64,000 bases of DNA from Symploca sp. SIO1C2 (GCA_010672925.1 JAAHFP010000036.1:1-64000); one strand, 5' to 3'. Counted from the stretch's first letter, positions 7,777 through 17,510 are shown. Made by a program: numbers and translations. Notes: generated by a model not told the origin, from the sequence alone.

Positions 7777-8994
7777 TTAATGTGAAACGACTTCCTTGAG
7801 CAAGTTATTTAGCTTATCACCAAGATGGTGATAACTGTGATGTTTTTCCACATAAGCACGTCCTCGCTTAGCCATTTCAGAACGTTCAGCTAGGGAAAGG
7901 GCTGCGATTTGGCGAATCGCTTCCGCCATTTCTTGGGGGTTTTGGGGAGGAACTGTGATGCCTGCTCCTGCCTCCGCTACTGGATTGTTACGAGCAGCAC
8001 AGCCGAATACAATAGGTCTTTGGGATGCTAAATAATCAAAGAGTTTGTTAGGGCTAACGCCGTACCTAAAAACATCAACATCTAATAAGTGAAATATAAA
8101 TATATCTGCTTCGGAAATAATTTGAGGGACTTCAGATTTGGGCACACCGTCCTCTAACTTAATACTTTTTAAGTTGAGTTGTTCTATTTTAGCTTGCAGT
8201 TGGGATTTCTGGGAACCTTCTCCAATCAAGCGCCACAAAATTGGTTTAGAAGCTGGTTTTGTCTCTAATTCGGCAGCAGCTGCTACTAAGGTATCAAGAC
8301 CATTAGCTGGCCCGTGAGAACCTAAATACATGACCGTTAACTGTTCTTGAGGCTCTTGAGGCAGTGCAACAGTAGGAAATAGATTAAGGTCAACACCATT
8401 GGGTAAATATGCTATTTTTGATGGAGGTATGTTAAACTTAGAGATGTATTCGTAGGCATAGGGAAGTAAAGTGATAATTCGGTTAGCTTTTCCATAAAGG
8501 TATGCTTCTAGCTTGCTGAGGATAAAGGTCAAGGGATGATACTTGCTGATGGCTTTCATATCAATTAAAGTTTGAGGCCAAAGGTCGCGAACCTCAAAGC
8601 AAAAGGGAATCTGATATCGAGCAGCTAGGTATTCTGCTGCCCATACAGCAAAGGGATGGACTGATGAACCTATAATAACGTCTGGTTGTTCTTTAATTTC
8701 CTTGGGTAACTGTAAAACTTGCCCTGCAAAATACAGCATATTCCACAAGCGCCGGATACCATTTCCTTGGTAGTCTGGACTAGGCAAGAGTAAGAATTTG
8801 ACATATTTATCTCGCCAAATTTCAAGAGAATGAGTTCCTTTTGGAGGTTTACTCTTGAGTAGATGTTGGCCGCTAGAGGCAATAACTGTTACTTCATGTC
8901 CGTATTTTTTTAATTCTTTAGCTAAGGTATAATGGCGAGTACTGGAGCCCCATTCTGGAGGTGTGGCATAGTGGTTAATCATCCAGATTTTCAT
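7777..8994 (-). CDS. GT4 glycosyltransferase, WbuB/WcaI-like
   Basis: A 405-aa GT-B fold glycosyltransferase. The N-terminal acceptor domain begins MKIWMINHYATPPEWGSSTRHY, a start typical of WbuB-like enzymes, with RDLWPQTLIDM at about 145. The donor half carries YLGSHGPANGLDTLV and the acidic ADIFIFHLLDVDVFRYGVSP...LFDYLASQRP region. WbuB-type enzymes often add an N-acetylated deoxy-amino sugar, but donor and acceptor cannot be read from sequence. Its start overlaps the epimerase stop by 4 nt and its stop lies 2 nt before pglC, so it is inside one operon. It probably adds the sugar after the primer. Confidence 0.88.
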   Translation of the reverse strand: MKIWMINHYATPPEWGSSTRHYTLAKELKKYGHEVTVIASSGQHLLKSKPPKGTHSLEIWRDKYVKFLLLPSPDYQGNGIRRLWNMLYFAGQVLQLPKEIKEQPDVIIGSSVHPFAVWAAEYLAARYQIPFCFEVRDLWPQTLIDMKAISKYHPLTFILSKLEAYLYGKANRIITLLPYAYEYISKFNIPPSKIAYLPNGVDLNLFPTVALPQEPQEQLTVMYLGSHGPANGLDTLVAAAAELETKPASKPILWRLIGEGSQKSQLQAKIEQLNLKSIKLEDGVPKSEVPQIISEADIFIFHLLDVDVFRYGVSPNKLFDYLASQRPIVFGCAARNNPVAEAGAGITVPPQNPQEMAEAIRQIAALSLAERSEMAKRGRAYVEKHHSYHHLGDKLNNLLKEVVSH

Positions 8995-10103
8995 TCACTT
9001 TTACCCAGTAGGATGTTGATAATAGTTTTGGCAGCATCACCATAACCGTATAAGTGCTGAGAAGATTGGTTTGCTTGACTGCTAGTATAATCATTAACAA
9101 TGCCTTTTTCCGCCTCTACGATTCGCTTTCGTTCTGCCCCTACTAGTTGGTTAAATCCCTGCTCTACCAGCTCAATCCATTCAGTCTCCTCACGTAAAGT
9201 GATACAGGGTTTATCAAAGAAATAGGCTTCTTTTTGTAAACCACCACTATCGGTGAAGACTCCTTGACAATGGGAGAGTAAGGTAATCATGTCAAAGTAA
9301 CCAACAGGTTCAACTAGTTTGATGTCTGGAAAAGCACGAGTTTCAAGTAGCTTTTGAGTTCGGGGATGAAGAGGTAAAATGATTGGGGTGGTTTGGGAAA
9401 TCTCCTCTAATGCGCTCATAATACTGTTTAAGCGCACTGGATTGTCCGTATTTTCCGCACGGTGAACTGTTGCCAGATAAAATCGGTTGGACAATTGTTC
9501 AATCAGAGATGCGGTTTTGGGTGTCGGTTGAGCAATTTTTTGATAAAATAAGACTGCATCATACATAACATCTCCAACTTGACAAAGTTGGACATGGGCA
9601 CGATGCTGTAGCCCTTCATTTTCCAGATTTTTTACAGCAGTTGCCGTAGGACAAAATAACCATTGAGAGATTTGATCGGTTAAGATGCGGTTCACCTCTT
9701 CAGGCATTTTCATATTGAACGATCGCAAACCTGCTTCTACATGGGCAACTGGAATCTGTAATTTAGCTGCGGCTAATGCTCCTGCTAAGGTGGAGTTGGT
9801 ATCTCCATAGACTAAGACTACATCGGGTTTTTCCTCAAGCAGAACCTGCTCAATTTTCTCCAGCATTTGTCCCGTCATTGCTCCATGAGTACCTCCCCCA
9901 ATACCTAGGTGATAATTAGGGTCAGAGATTTGCATCTCTTGGAAAAAGACATCGGACATATTTTTGTCGTAGTGTTGTCCGGTATGGAGCAGAATTTCTT
10001 GAATAGGGTTGGAGTGGTTTTGGTTGTGTTGTGCGATGGCACGGGAAACTGCTGCTGCTTTGATAAATTGGGGTCTTGTTCCCACAACTGTTAAAATTTT
10101 CAT
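8991..10103 (-). CDS. UDP-sugar 2-epimerase, non-hydrolysing (WecB/WbpI family)
   Basis: The 370-aa protein has the epimerase signature VGTRPQFIKAA at the N-terminus, HTGQHYDKNMSDVFFQEM, VYGDTNSTLAGALAAAK, HVEAGLRSFNMKMPEEVNR, HRAENTDNPVRL and the C-terminal DSGGLQKEA. It inverts C2 of a UDP-N-acetyl-hexosamine. The basic WecB substrate is UDP-GlcNAc. Because WbpA, B, D and E homologues lie in the same locus, the substrate may instead be UDP-GlcNAc3NAcA, giving UDP-ManNAc3NAcA as WbpI/WlbD do; that is inference from context. Overlaps of 4 nt with both neighbours indicate translational coupling. Confidence 0.92.
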   Translation of the reverse strand: MKILTVVGTRPQFIKAAAVSRAIAQHNQNHSNPIQEILLHTGQHYDKNMSDVFFQEMQISDPNYHLGIGGGTHGAMTGQMLEKIEQVLLEEKPDVVLVYGDTNSTLAGALAAAKLQIPVAHVEAGLRSFNMKMPEEVNRILTDQISQWLFCPTATAVKNLENEGLQHRAHVQLCQVGDVMYDAVLFYQKIAQPTPKTASLIEQLSNRFYLATVHRAENTDNPVRLNSIMSALEEISQTTPIILPLHPRTQKLLETRAFPDIKLVEPVGYFDMITLLSHCQGVFTDSGGLQKEAYFFDKPCITLREETEWIELVEQGFNQLVGAERKRIVEAEKGIVNDYTSSQANQSSQHLYGYGDAAKTIINILLGKSE

Positions 10104-11227
10104 GTTAATAGTTTTTCATATAAAGCAATCAGTTTCTTGGCTTCAGCTTCCCAGTTATATTTCTCTTCCACTGCTTTACGTCCATTTTTCCCCATCTGTT
10201 CTGCTTCTTGGGGATGAGCGAAGATCCACTGTATAGCTTGTGCGATTGCCTGGGGATTAAGCGGATCGACGCAAAGTCCACAATGATTTCCTTCTATGAT
10301 ATCCTGCCACAGCGGGAAATTGGAGGCAATAACCGGAATACCTGCCGACATATACTCAAACATCTTATTGGGTTGGGCGTTGAGATGATTGGGTAAAGGT
10401 TGAAATAATACTAATCCAGCCATTGAGACTGCCATCGATTCTGCTACTTCACCACGTCCAATTTGTCCCAAGTCTTGGACATTAGACCACCCTGGCATTA
10501 CCATAAGTTGTTGTTGTTGTTGAGATGATTCAAAACGACCAGCAAGCAATAGTTTACCGTTTGCTTGACCAATGGCCTCCACCATTTCAGCAATGCCACG
10601 GATCTTGGCAATTCCGCCAATATAGCAGACAATCGGTTTTTTGTTCAGCCAATTGATGTTGGGTGTGTGGAGTTCAGCGAGAATCGGATAGTTGTTGATA
10701 TCTAGTGCATTACAGCCAAGTTTTTGAAAGCGATTTCTGATATAAGGGGTTGCTGTGACAATTGCATCAAATTTTGCGGCAGAGTAGTTTTCTATTTTTT
10801 CAGATATCCAAGCTATAGAATGTCTTAATATCCTAGGTATATATTCTTTGCCCAAAGTTTGACGAGGTAAATCCTCATGAACATCATAAATTACCTTTTT
10901 TCCTTGAGTTTTTAGCAGTAATCCTACTGGAATTAATTCCGGGTCGTGAAAGTGGTAAATATGAGCATCTAGAGAGTACGCAGTCTGATAAATTTGGTAG
11001 ACAGTACGAGTTACTCTTTCTAGTAGATTTTTATGTATTGAACTTACTCCTAGAATAATCTTAACATGGTTAATTAATGGATTATTATCTGGTGCATCAG
11101 GAGTTACTAAGTAAACCTCATAATCTTGAGATGCCAAACTATAACATTCTTTCAGAAAAATCCTGGTGTCTCTATAGGAGTGAACTGAGGTTAGATGACA
11201 AATTTTAATTTTTTGGTTGCTTTTCAT
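10100..11227 (-). CDS. GT4 family glycosyltransferase
   Basis: This 375-aa GT-B enzyme begins KIKICHLTSVHSYRDTRIFLKECYSL, a common start for GT4 proteins in polysaccharide loci. HFHDPELIPVGLLLK and VIYDVHEDLPRQ lie in the acceptor half. The donor half has YIGGIAKIRGIAEMVEAI and NKMFEYMSAGIPVIASNFPLW, with the Glu of FEYMSAG as the usual donor-binding acid. Donor sugar unknown. The gene is first in the co-directional run that continues through the 2-epimerase, the WbuB-like enzyme and pglC-D-E, and it overlaps the epimerase start by 4 nt. Confidence 0.88.
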   Translation of the reverse strand: MKSNQKIKICHLTSVHSYRDTRIFLKECYSLASQDYEVYLVTPDAPDNNPLINHVKIILGVSSIHKNLLERVTRTVYQIYQTAYSLDAHIYHFHDPELIPVGLLLKTQGKKVIYDVHEDLPRQTLGKEYIPRILRHSIAWISEKIENYSAAKFDAIVTATPYIRNRFQKLGCNALDINNYPILAELHTPNINWLNKKPIVCYIGGIAKIRGIAEMVEAIGQANGKLLLAGRFESSQQQQQLMVMPGWSNVQDLGQIGRGEVAESMAVSMAGLVLFQPLPNHLNAQPNKMFEYMSAGIPVIASNFPLWQDIIEGNHCGLCVDPLNPQAIAQAIQWIFAHPQEAEQMGKNGRKAVEEKYNWEAEAKKLIALYEKLLT

Positions 11228-11278
11228 AAAACTTTAATATAAATCCCAGAGCGAATAACTATCTTTGGCTTATTCTCC

Positions 11279-11485
11279 TTAACAATTTTCAATAGTTTGA
11301 ATTACTCTATCAATATCAATGATGTGACTATTTTTACCAGGGCGCGGTTGGGCAAAGAGCATGGGGTAGCCCATGTCGAAGTAAATAAATAGCGCAACAA
11401 TTAATAATATAGGTAAAAGCAATAATAAAGTTAGTGTAGCAGTGACTCTATCTAAAATAGACTTAATCAATCTTTGCACCATCAT
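11279..11485 (-). pseudogene. fusion remnant: start of a pglC-like gene joined to the end of a pglE-like gene
   Basis: The 68-codon frame opens like PglC: QRLIKSILDRVTATLTLLLLLPI, then FAQPRPGKNSHI, matching [11 protein letters not shown] of the intact pglC. It then switches without warning to IDIDRVIQTIENC and stop, matching the last residues of the intact PglE (RDIDRVIQAIQ). The nucleotides agree too: TTGAATTACTCTATCAATAT is shared with the pglE 3' end near 5355. Because the intact order is pglC-pglD-pglE on this strand, the simplest reading is an internal deletion of roughly 2 kb in a second copy of the cassette. The remaining peptide keeps a membrane segment but no catalytic Asp-Glu, so transferase activity is not expected. 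Confidence 0.8.
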
Positions 11486-11651
11486 TCCATCTTTTTAGAG
11501 TGTTTTAACAATCTATTTAGGGTTTATTTAATAAGCGTGTAAGCTATACTATACAAGACTTTTAATCATTTTTTGAACCCAAGTGTAAGGAAATGGGATC
11601 TTTTATTTCGCAAACCTTGCATTTTTACCGATAAATTACTCCTGAACTCTT

Positions 11652-11684
11652 AACTTATTACTTATTACTTATTACTTATTACTT
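11652..11684. repeat. heptamer array (ACTTATT)n
   Basis: About four and a half tandem copies in the gap between the remnant and the next glycosyltransferase. The surrounding 238-bp gap holds nothing else recognisable. Confidence 0.8.
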
Positions 11685-11723
11685 CAAAACCAGAGTTAGT
11701 GGACTCGATGAGGTAAGCCCTAT

Positions 11724-12866
11724 TTAAGTCAATCCCATCTCATGTAAAAGTTTTGCATTAATTTTACACACATCAAATTTTTCTTCTGCCAGTTTTCTGC
11801 TTTCGCGACCCATACTAGCTATCAAAGTCGGCTGTTTAATAAACTGAGTCATTGCCACAGCGATCGCATCAGCATCGCGAATAGGTACTAAGTAGCCGTT
11901 CACTCCATCTTTAACAGTTTCTCGGCATCCCGGAGCATTAGTTGTAATCACGGCTCGTCCCATTGCCAGTGCTTCTTGGGTACTTCGGGGAACACCTTCT
12001 CGATAATAAGAGGGTAACACATAAACACTGGTCTTTTTCAACCAGGGCCTGATATCTGGAACATGACCAGGCCACTCTATTATCCCATCTTTCGTCCAGT
12101 TTTGGATTTGCTCTTCTGTCAGGCTTCCTGGGTTAGTATCTAAATTACCTAACAAAATAAAGTGAGTATGAGGATATAAAGGTTTGATTTTTGCTGCTGC
12201 TTGGGCAAACTCACGAATGCCTTTTTCAACTAAAAGTCGAGCAGCGAGGAGAAAAGTTATAGGACTATTCCAGGGATCGACAAAGGGATAATCCTTTAAC
12301 TGAATTCCTGTGCCATTAAGACGACAAACTTTTTGTGGATCGACTAGTTTAGATTGTAAAACCTCCTCAATATCATCTGGGTTATAAAGGAAAACTCGCT
12401 TGTTCTGTTGGAGAGATGACTTGAGTAACTGTCTAACTACAATCTCTACCGCACGCTGTTTTAACGTAGTTTGCTGTTCTAGAGTTGTTGTAAAAGCATA
12501 GCCTAAGCCAGGTAATAGGGCAAAGCGATTGGGGATGCCAGCGATTTTAGCAGCTAGTGATGCATAAATAACTGGTTTGATAAAGTAGCTGAATACTGTA
12601 TCGATTTTGTATTGTTGGAGTAAGCGAATCAGTTGTAAAGTAGAGGACAGATCACTGATGGGGTTAGTTCCGGTGCGTTCTAAATGGTAAGGCACTGGTT
12701 GTGCACCGAGTTGCTTGACTTTAGCTTCAGTGTCAGCATCATAATCAATTGCAAAAGCAAAAACCTCACAACCCTGAGACTTGAAATCTGCTAATAGTGA
12801 CCCGCGAAAACTAACCATTGAGGAAGAAATAGTGCCAATAACAGCAACCCGATTAATTTTATTCAT
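11724..12866 (-). CDS. GT4 family glycosyltransferase
   Basis: The product, 380 aa from the chosen ATG, is a GT-B glycosyltransferase. It begins MNKINRVAVIGTISSSMVSFRGSLLADF; FRGSLL near the N-terminus and FSYFIKPVIYASLAAKIAGI are typical of hexosaminyl GT4 enzymes in capsule loci. The donor domain has the E-x7-E signature in EGVPRSTQEALAMGRAVITTNAPG. A longer frame reaches back 31 codons, but it reuses the 3' end of asnB in another frame, so the ATG 5 nt after the asnB stop is preferred. That spacing implies co-translation with asnB. Donor sugar unknown. Confidence 0.88.
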   Translation of the reverse strand: MNKINRVAVIGTISSSMVSFRGSLLADFKSQGCEVFAFAIDYDADTEAKVKQLGAQPVPYHLERTGTNPISDLSSTLQLIRLLQQYKIDTVFSYFIKPVIYASLAAKIAGIPNRFALLPGLGYAFTTTLEQQTTLKQRAVEIVVRQLLKSSLQQNKRVFLYNPDDIEEVLQSKLVDPQKVCRLNGTGIQLKDYPFVDPWNSPITFLLAARLLVEKGIREFAQAAAKIKPLYPHTHFILLGNLDTNPGSLTEEQIQNWTKDGIIEWPGHVPDIRPWLKKTSVYVLPSYYREGVPRSTQEALAMGRAVITTNAPGCRETVKDGVNGYLVPIRDADAIAVAMTQFIKQPTLIASMGRESRKLAEEKFDVCKINAKLLHEMGLT

Positions 12867-12871
12867 TGGGG

Positions 12872-14821
12872 TTATTGTACCTCTAACCAAGTTTGAAACA
12901 TTAATATATCCCAGAGATGATACTGCCAATTGCGAGTTCCTGATAAATGCTCTTGCCACTTTTGCCGGATAGGTTGGGGATTAAAAAAAGCTTCTCGATG
13001 TAAGCGCTCTTCATTTAAGAGGTCTTCTGCCCAGTCTCTTAGTTCATAGCGTAACCAGCGATCAAGGGGAATTCCAAAGCCCATTTTAGGACGCTCGATT
13101 AAGCTAGGGGGAACGTATTGATATAGTACCTGACGTAGTAGCCATTTCCCTTGACCCTGACGAATTTTCAGATCGAGGGGTAGAGTATTGGCAAATTCTA
13201 CAACACGATGATCCAGGAAAGGGACACGGGTTTCTAGACTCACTCCCATTGCGGCACGATCAACTTTGGTCAATATATCACCTGGTAAGTAGGTGATGGT
13301 ATCAAGGTACATCATCCATTGACTAAAATTAGCGAGTTCTGCCCAGCAGGTAGTATCGGTGAGGTTTGTTTGCGGTTCTGATGCACCAATGACAATAGAA
13401 GCGGGGTCTTGCCAGTGAGAAACAAGATTTTTGTATAAAGCTTCTGGACTAGCAACGGCTAACACAGTAGCAAGTTTATGGAGTTTATCTCCAGGGAGAC
13501 GTTGTTGTATCCTTTTAGGAAGGAAGGGAGAAATTTGGTCAAAGGTTTTATTCCAGGCTTCAGGGGAGCGAATTGTGATGGTATTGGCGATCGCCCTTCT
13601 CACTGTTTTCGGTAGCCAACCCAACTGTTGCCAAATTTGATTAGCCCAAAAGTAACGGTTATAACCACCAAACAATTCATCACCCCCATCACCGGAAAGG
13701 CTAACAGTGACATGCCTCTGAGTAAGTTGGGCGACTAAAAAAGTGGGAATTTGGGAGGAATCGGAAAAAGGTTCATCGTAGAGGGTAGGTAGCTTGGGGA
13801 TAACTGAGACTGCCTCCTCTGGAGTGACGTAAAATTCTGTATGGTCAGTTCCTAAATGTTGGGCAACTGCTTTAGCATCATGAGCTTCGTTATATGCTGC
13901 TTCGTGAAAACCGATGGTAAAGGTTTTCACTGGTTGGCTACTTTGGGCTTGCATCAAAGCGACGACAGTTGAAGAGTCAACACCACCAGAAAGGAAAGCT
14001 CCTAATGGGACATCAGCGATCATCTGTTGACCAATTGTATCTCGGAGGAGATGATCTAGTTGCGTGATCGCCTCTTTTTCATCCCCTAAAAATGGATTTG
14101 CTTGTCCCCACTCGACTGTTGACTGCATTGACCAGTAGGGTTTAGGTTCAGGGCGTGGGTGTGAATTGGCTGTTGCGAGAGTGAGAAGAGTTCCGGGTGG
14201 TAGTTTGTAGATATTCTGATAAATAGAGTAGGGTGCAGGAATGTAGTTATAACGTAGAAGTAGGGTAAGGATATTGCGATCGATTTCTCCCTGCCAATGG
14301 GGGTGAGCTTTGAGAGCTTTGAGTTCTGAGCCAAAGAGGAAAGTATTGCCCATCCAACCATAGTAAAGGGGTTTCTCTCCTAATCGATCTCGCCCTAAGT
14401 GTAGAACTTGCTCTTGTCGATCCCACAGTGCAAAAGCGAACATTCCGACAAACCTTTGTAGGGCAGTTTCCACCCCCCACTGACAGAAGGCAGCTAACAT
14501 AACTTCTGTATCAGAATGACTCCGAAAGGAATAACCAAAGGAAACTAATTGTTGACGAAGATTTTTGAAGTTGTAAATTTCACCATTGAAGACAATGACG
14601 TAGCGACTGTTGATAGAGTGCATTGGTTGATGTCCTTCAGAAGACAAATCAACAATAGCCAAACGGCGGTGTCCCAGTGCTAGACCAAATTCTGAAGCTG
14701 TCCACATCCCCTGACTATCGGGGCCGCGATGGTTTAGGGAACTGGACATTTGGTATATGATTTCTTTGATTGTATCGTCTGCTTGCCCGTAGTTTTGCCA
14801 AAACCCTGTAATTCCACACAT
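12872..14821 (-). CDS. asnB: asparagine synthase (glutamine-hydrolysing) family, AsnB-type amidotransferase
   Basis: A full-length 649-aa enzyme. The N-terminal class II glutaminase domain starts MCGITGFW, with Cys2 as nucleophile and RGPDSQGMW and FNGEIYNF downstream. The synthetase domain has the ATP pyrophosphatase loop SGGVDSSTV, SLSGDGGDELFGGY and TYLPGDILTKVDRAAM. It makes an amide from a carboxylate using glutamine and ATP. In exopolysaccharide and O-antigen loci such enzymes often amidate uronic acids (WbpS-type proteins, for example), which would suit the WbpA/B/D/E sugar made here. Housekeeping asparagine synthesis cannot be excluded. Confidence 0.92.
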   Translation of the reverse strand: MCGITGFWQNYGQADDTIKEIIYQMSSSLNHRGPDSQGMWTASEFGLALGHRRLAIVDLSSEGHQPMHSINSRYVIVFNGEIYNFKNLRQQLVSFGYSFRSHSDTEVMLAAFCQWGVETALQRFVGMFAFALWDRQEQVLHLGRDRLGEKPLYYGWMGNTFLFGSELKALKAHPHWQGEIDRNILTLLLRYNYIPAPYSIYQNIYKLPPGTLLTLATANSHPRPEPKPYWSMQSTVEWGQANPFLGDEKEAITQLDHLLRDTIGQQMIADVPLGAFLSGGVDSSTVVALMQAQSSQPVKTFTIGFHEAAYNEAHDAKAVAQHLGTDHTEFYVTPEEAVSVIPKLPTLYDEPFSDSSQIPTFLVAQLTQRHVTVSLSGDGGDELFGGYNRYFWANQIWQQLGWLPKTVRRAIANTITIRSPEAWNKTFDQISPFLPKRIQQRLPGDKLHKLATVLAVASPEALYKNLVSHWQDPASIVIGASEPQTNLTDTTCWAELANFSQWMMYLDTITYLPGDILTKVDRAAMGVSLETRVPFLDHRVVEFANTLPLDLKIRQGQGKWLLRQVLYQYVPPSLIERPKMGFGIPLDRWLRYELRDWAEDLLNEERLHREAFFNPQPIRQKWQEHLSGTRNWQYHLWDILMFQTWLEVQ

Positions 14822-15024
14822 TAGATTAACTCAAGTCATATTAATTTGAGGAATTGGAGTATATTTTTTAGAATAAAATAAGGTTCCATCGTCTAACTCA
14901 ACTTTAGATAAAACAGTAAATTTTGAAAAATTGAATTCAATACAATATTATCTATTATTTGGTTTTGATTAGGGTCATTAATCTGAGTTCCATCGTTAGA
15001 ATTATCGCTTTATTTACTTGTATT

Positions 15025-16245
15025 TTACCTTTTTAATTCAGAAAGTTGTGCCAAGAGGATAAGGTTAAACCAGAAAAAAGGCTGTCGGAATACGTAATGA
15101 AACTGAATAAAACACATCAAAGCTAAAAAAGCTGTAACCACCCAAATTGATTTTGGATTATTGCTTTTCTGAAAGACAAATTTGAGTAGAAACAACAATA
15201 TGCTTATTCCTAACAAACCTGTATTGGTTGCCCAATCTAGAAAGCTGTTATGGGCTTCTGAACCTTGTAAGGCAGCTTCAAGCCCAGAATGAGAACCAGG
15301 TCCTAATCCAAATAAGGGAGAAACTTTAAATGCTTCTAATCCATTCCAAATCAAGTTTATTCTACTTGCAGACTGCCTAAATTGCGCTGGATCAATGATT
15401 TGTGCTAGTAAAACAAATTGTTGCCAATAAAATGCTAAACATAGGAAACTTAAAAAGAGCAAACAAAGCAGGTATAGCGAAAGGTATTGTTTTTTATTAA
15501 GTCGAACTTTTAGCAAAAAATATAGTAATTTGTATAGGAAGGCAAATAAAAATCCAAGTCCCCAAGAAACATATAAAGCATCGCTACCAGATAAGTATCC
15601 AAATCCAAGCGAGATAACTAAAGCAATACACAAAAAAGATTGTTTCAACAAATTGTTAGATAAATCGATTAGATATAGATAAGCGTAGGGAGTTACAACT
15701 AAAAACAAAGCAAACTGATTTGGATTGCTTGTCCAACTCGTGAAGCGGATATGGCGAACATACCACGGTTCAAATGGTAGTAAGATAGATGGTAAGTATT
15801 CAGCAACAACAAAAAAAACAGTCGAAAAAGCCAAAAAAAGTAATGAAACGATGCAATATATTTTTACAATTTGTTTGGCATTAAAATTAATAGCGATAAA
15901 AATCGAGACGCAGCCAGAAAAGACTAAAGCAGAAAAATCATAAACTGCATTATCTATACTTAGATTAAGGATTAAACTAAATAACCATCCTATAGATAAT
16001 AGGAGTAATGATAAATACCCAAACCAGAAAAAGGATTGGAATATTTCCCGTTTTGTGATCCTTACTTTTTGTTGTGCGATAATTTCCAATGCTGAGAGAA
16101 GAATCCAAGCTAACAAAAGTAGCTCACCCATACCAATTGGTATACCAGGAAATCGAAGTTGTTTCGCTGTAGTTAGTAGTAACCCCAAAGAAACAAAAAT
16201 TATATCAATACTCTTTGGCTTTAACACTCTTTTGCTAGAGGTCAT
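15025..16245 (-). CDS. O-antigen ligase/Wzy-like membrane protein
   Basis: The 406-aa protein consists of about ten to twelve hydrophobic segments, a short basic N-terminus, and one longer hydrophilic loop with GLGPGSHSGLEAALQGSEAHNSFLDW. The GxGPGxH and the later EAHNSFL are the usual marks of the Wzy_C/O-antigen ligase family. It should act in the plasma membrane on undecaprenyl-linked glycans, either polymerising repeat units or ligating chains. Its place near a flippase and many glycosyltransferases favours polymerase. The start overlaps the stop of the following GT gene frame by 4 nt. The 203-bp gap after its stop is AT-rich and empty. Confidence 0.85.
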   Translation of the reverse strand: MTSSKRVLKPKSIDIIFVSLGLLLTTAKQLRFPGIPIGMGELLLLAWILLSALEIIAQQKVRITKREIFQSFFWFGYLSLLLLSIGWLFSLILNLSIDNAVYDFSALVFSGCVSIFIAINFNAKQIVKIYCIVSLLFLAFSTVFFVVAEYLPSILLPFEPWYVRHIRFTSWTSNPNQFALFLVVTPYAYLYLIDLSNNLLKQSFLCIALVISLGFGYLSGSDALYVSWGLGFLFAFLYKLLYFLLKVRLNKKQYLSLYLLCLLFLSFLCLAFYWQQFVLLAQIIDPAQFRQSASRINLIWNGLEAFKVSPLFGLGPGSHSGLEAALQGSEAHNSFLDWATNTGLLGISILLFLLKFVFQKSNNPKSIWVVTAFLALMCFIQFHYVFRQPFFWFNLILLAQLSELKR

Positions 16246-17510
16246 AACAATAATACTTTCTTCAGAAAAGACTCTAGTTTTTTAGTTTGTTCTAATCTTG
16301 TAAATTCACTGTAACTTTCTATGTTAGAATTATAGGACACACAGCCATTTTTCTTTTTTTGATCTGCCCAATCTTTGATTTGATCTGCGATTTTCTTGGG
16401 ATCGCTCAAAACGACTCCTAGATTATTGTTTTTGATCAATTTTGCTGCGCTGTCTTCTGGACTACCAATCGCTAAAATTGGTTTACCAGCACCAATATAT
16501 TCAAATATTTTACCTGAAAGAATACCAGCTTTATTTTTCCATAAAAAAAACAAGAGGACATCTGCATTATACTGTGCTTTTAAAGCTTCTTTGTGGGGAA
16601 TTGGGTGGTGCAAAAAAATACAATTGTTTATGTATTCTTTGTTTTTAATGAACTTGTTTAATGCGTGTATTGTTCGACTATAAAAATTTATTTTGGCTGG
16701 CAAATTAGCTTCTATAGAGTCAAAAAATGGCTTTATCTCTTGTTTCGCTGGATAGACAATACCCGTATAAGTTATATTAATAAACTCTGATGATGCTTGA
16801 GTATGATAAGATGTCGGATAATCGTTTGGATCAAAACCGTTGAAAATAACCTCCACACTTTTGTTGTACTTTTTCAAAGTTTCTGCTAGCGGTTGAGATA
16901 CAGTAACTAGACCTTTAGATGATCTTAAAACATTGTATTCTAGTTTTTTTTCAAAAAAAGATCTAAACATCGGGTAATGATAATTATGCCCATCTGTCCA
17001 TAAATCTCTAAATTCAGCAATCCAAGGGATGCCAGAAATGTAATGAATTTGTGCAGCAACTAATAGTGAGGTAAATGGCATTGCACTCGCATAAATTATA
17101 TCTGGCTGCCAGGTTTCGAGCATTTTTTTAGCTTGATTTACAGCAAAAGGAAGCCATCCTATCTGTTGATCTGGAAAGTGAAAAAAACACTTATAAAAGT
17201 CTTTAATTTTATTGAATAGCTTGGATGAAAACTTATCATCTTGTTTGCCGAAGACATATCCTTGTTGTGCTATTTTTTCTCTTCCTCCCAATAACTTTTC
17301 TATAAAAAAGTTAACGTTAAACCATTGAGTGTAATAGACTAAATTAGAGGGTATCTCTAAATCTAGAGTTTTTTGCAATGGTTGATCATCCGCACTAATA
17401 ACACGAACATCATGACCTAACTGAATTAAATATTTTGCTGTTTTTCCTACTCTTACAGACCCAACACAGTTATAAGGAGGGAAAAAATAAGATACGATCA
17501 AAATTTTCAT
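16242..17510 (-). CDS. glycosyltransferase, GT4-like
   Basis: The 422-aa protein begins MKILIVSYFFPPYNCVGSVRVG, a start typical of GT-B enzymes in exopolysaccharide clusters (PPxxxxGxxR acceptor loop). DIIYASAMPFTSLLVAAQIHY and IAEFRDLWTDG follow. The donor-domain acid is in KIFEYIGAGKPILAIGSPEDSA. It is AT-richer and more lysine-rich than neighbouring transferases, which may mark a separate origin for this part of the locus. A 4-nt overlap couples it to the Wzy-like gene. Donor and acceptor are unknown. The 199-bp gap upstream of its start holds no evident gene. Confidence 0.85.
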   Translation of the reverse strand: MKILIVSYFFPPYNCVGSVRVGKTAKYLIQLGHDVRVISADDQPLQKTLDLEIPSNLVYYTQWFNVNFFIEKLLGGREKIAQQGYVFGKQDDKFSSKLFNKIKDFYKCFFHFPDQQIGWLPFAVNQAKKMLETWQPDIIYASAMPFTSLLVAAQIHYISGIPWIAEFRDLWTDGHNYHYPMFRSFFEKKLEYNVLRSSKGLVTVSQPLAETLKKYNKSVEVIFNGFDPNDYPTSYHTQASSEFINITYTGIVYPAKQEIKPFFDSIEANLPAKINFYSRTIHALNKFIKNKEYINNCIFLHHPIPHKEALKAQYNADVLLFFLWKNKAGILSGKIFEYIGAGKPILAIGSPEDSAAKLIKNNNLGVVLSDPKKIADQIKDWADQKKKNGCVSYNSNIESYSEFTRLEQTKKLESFLKKVLLL

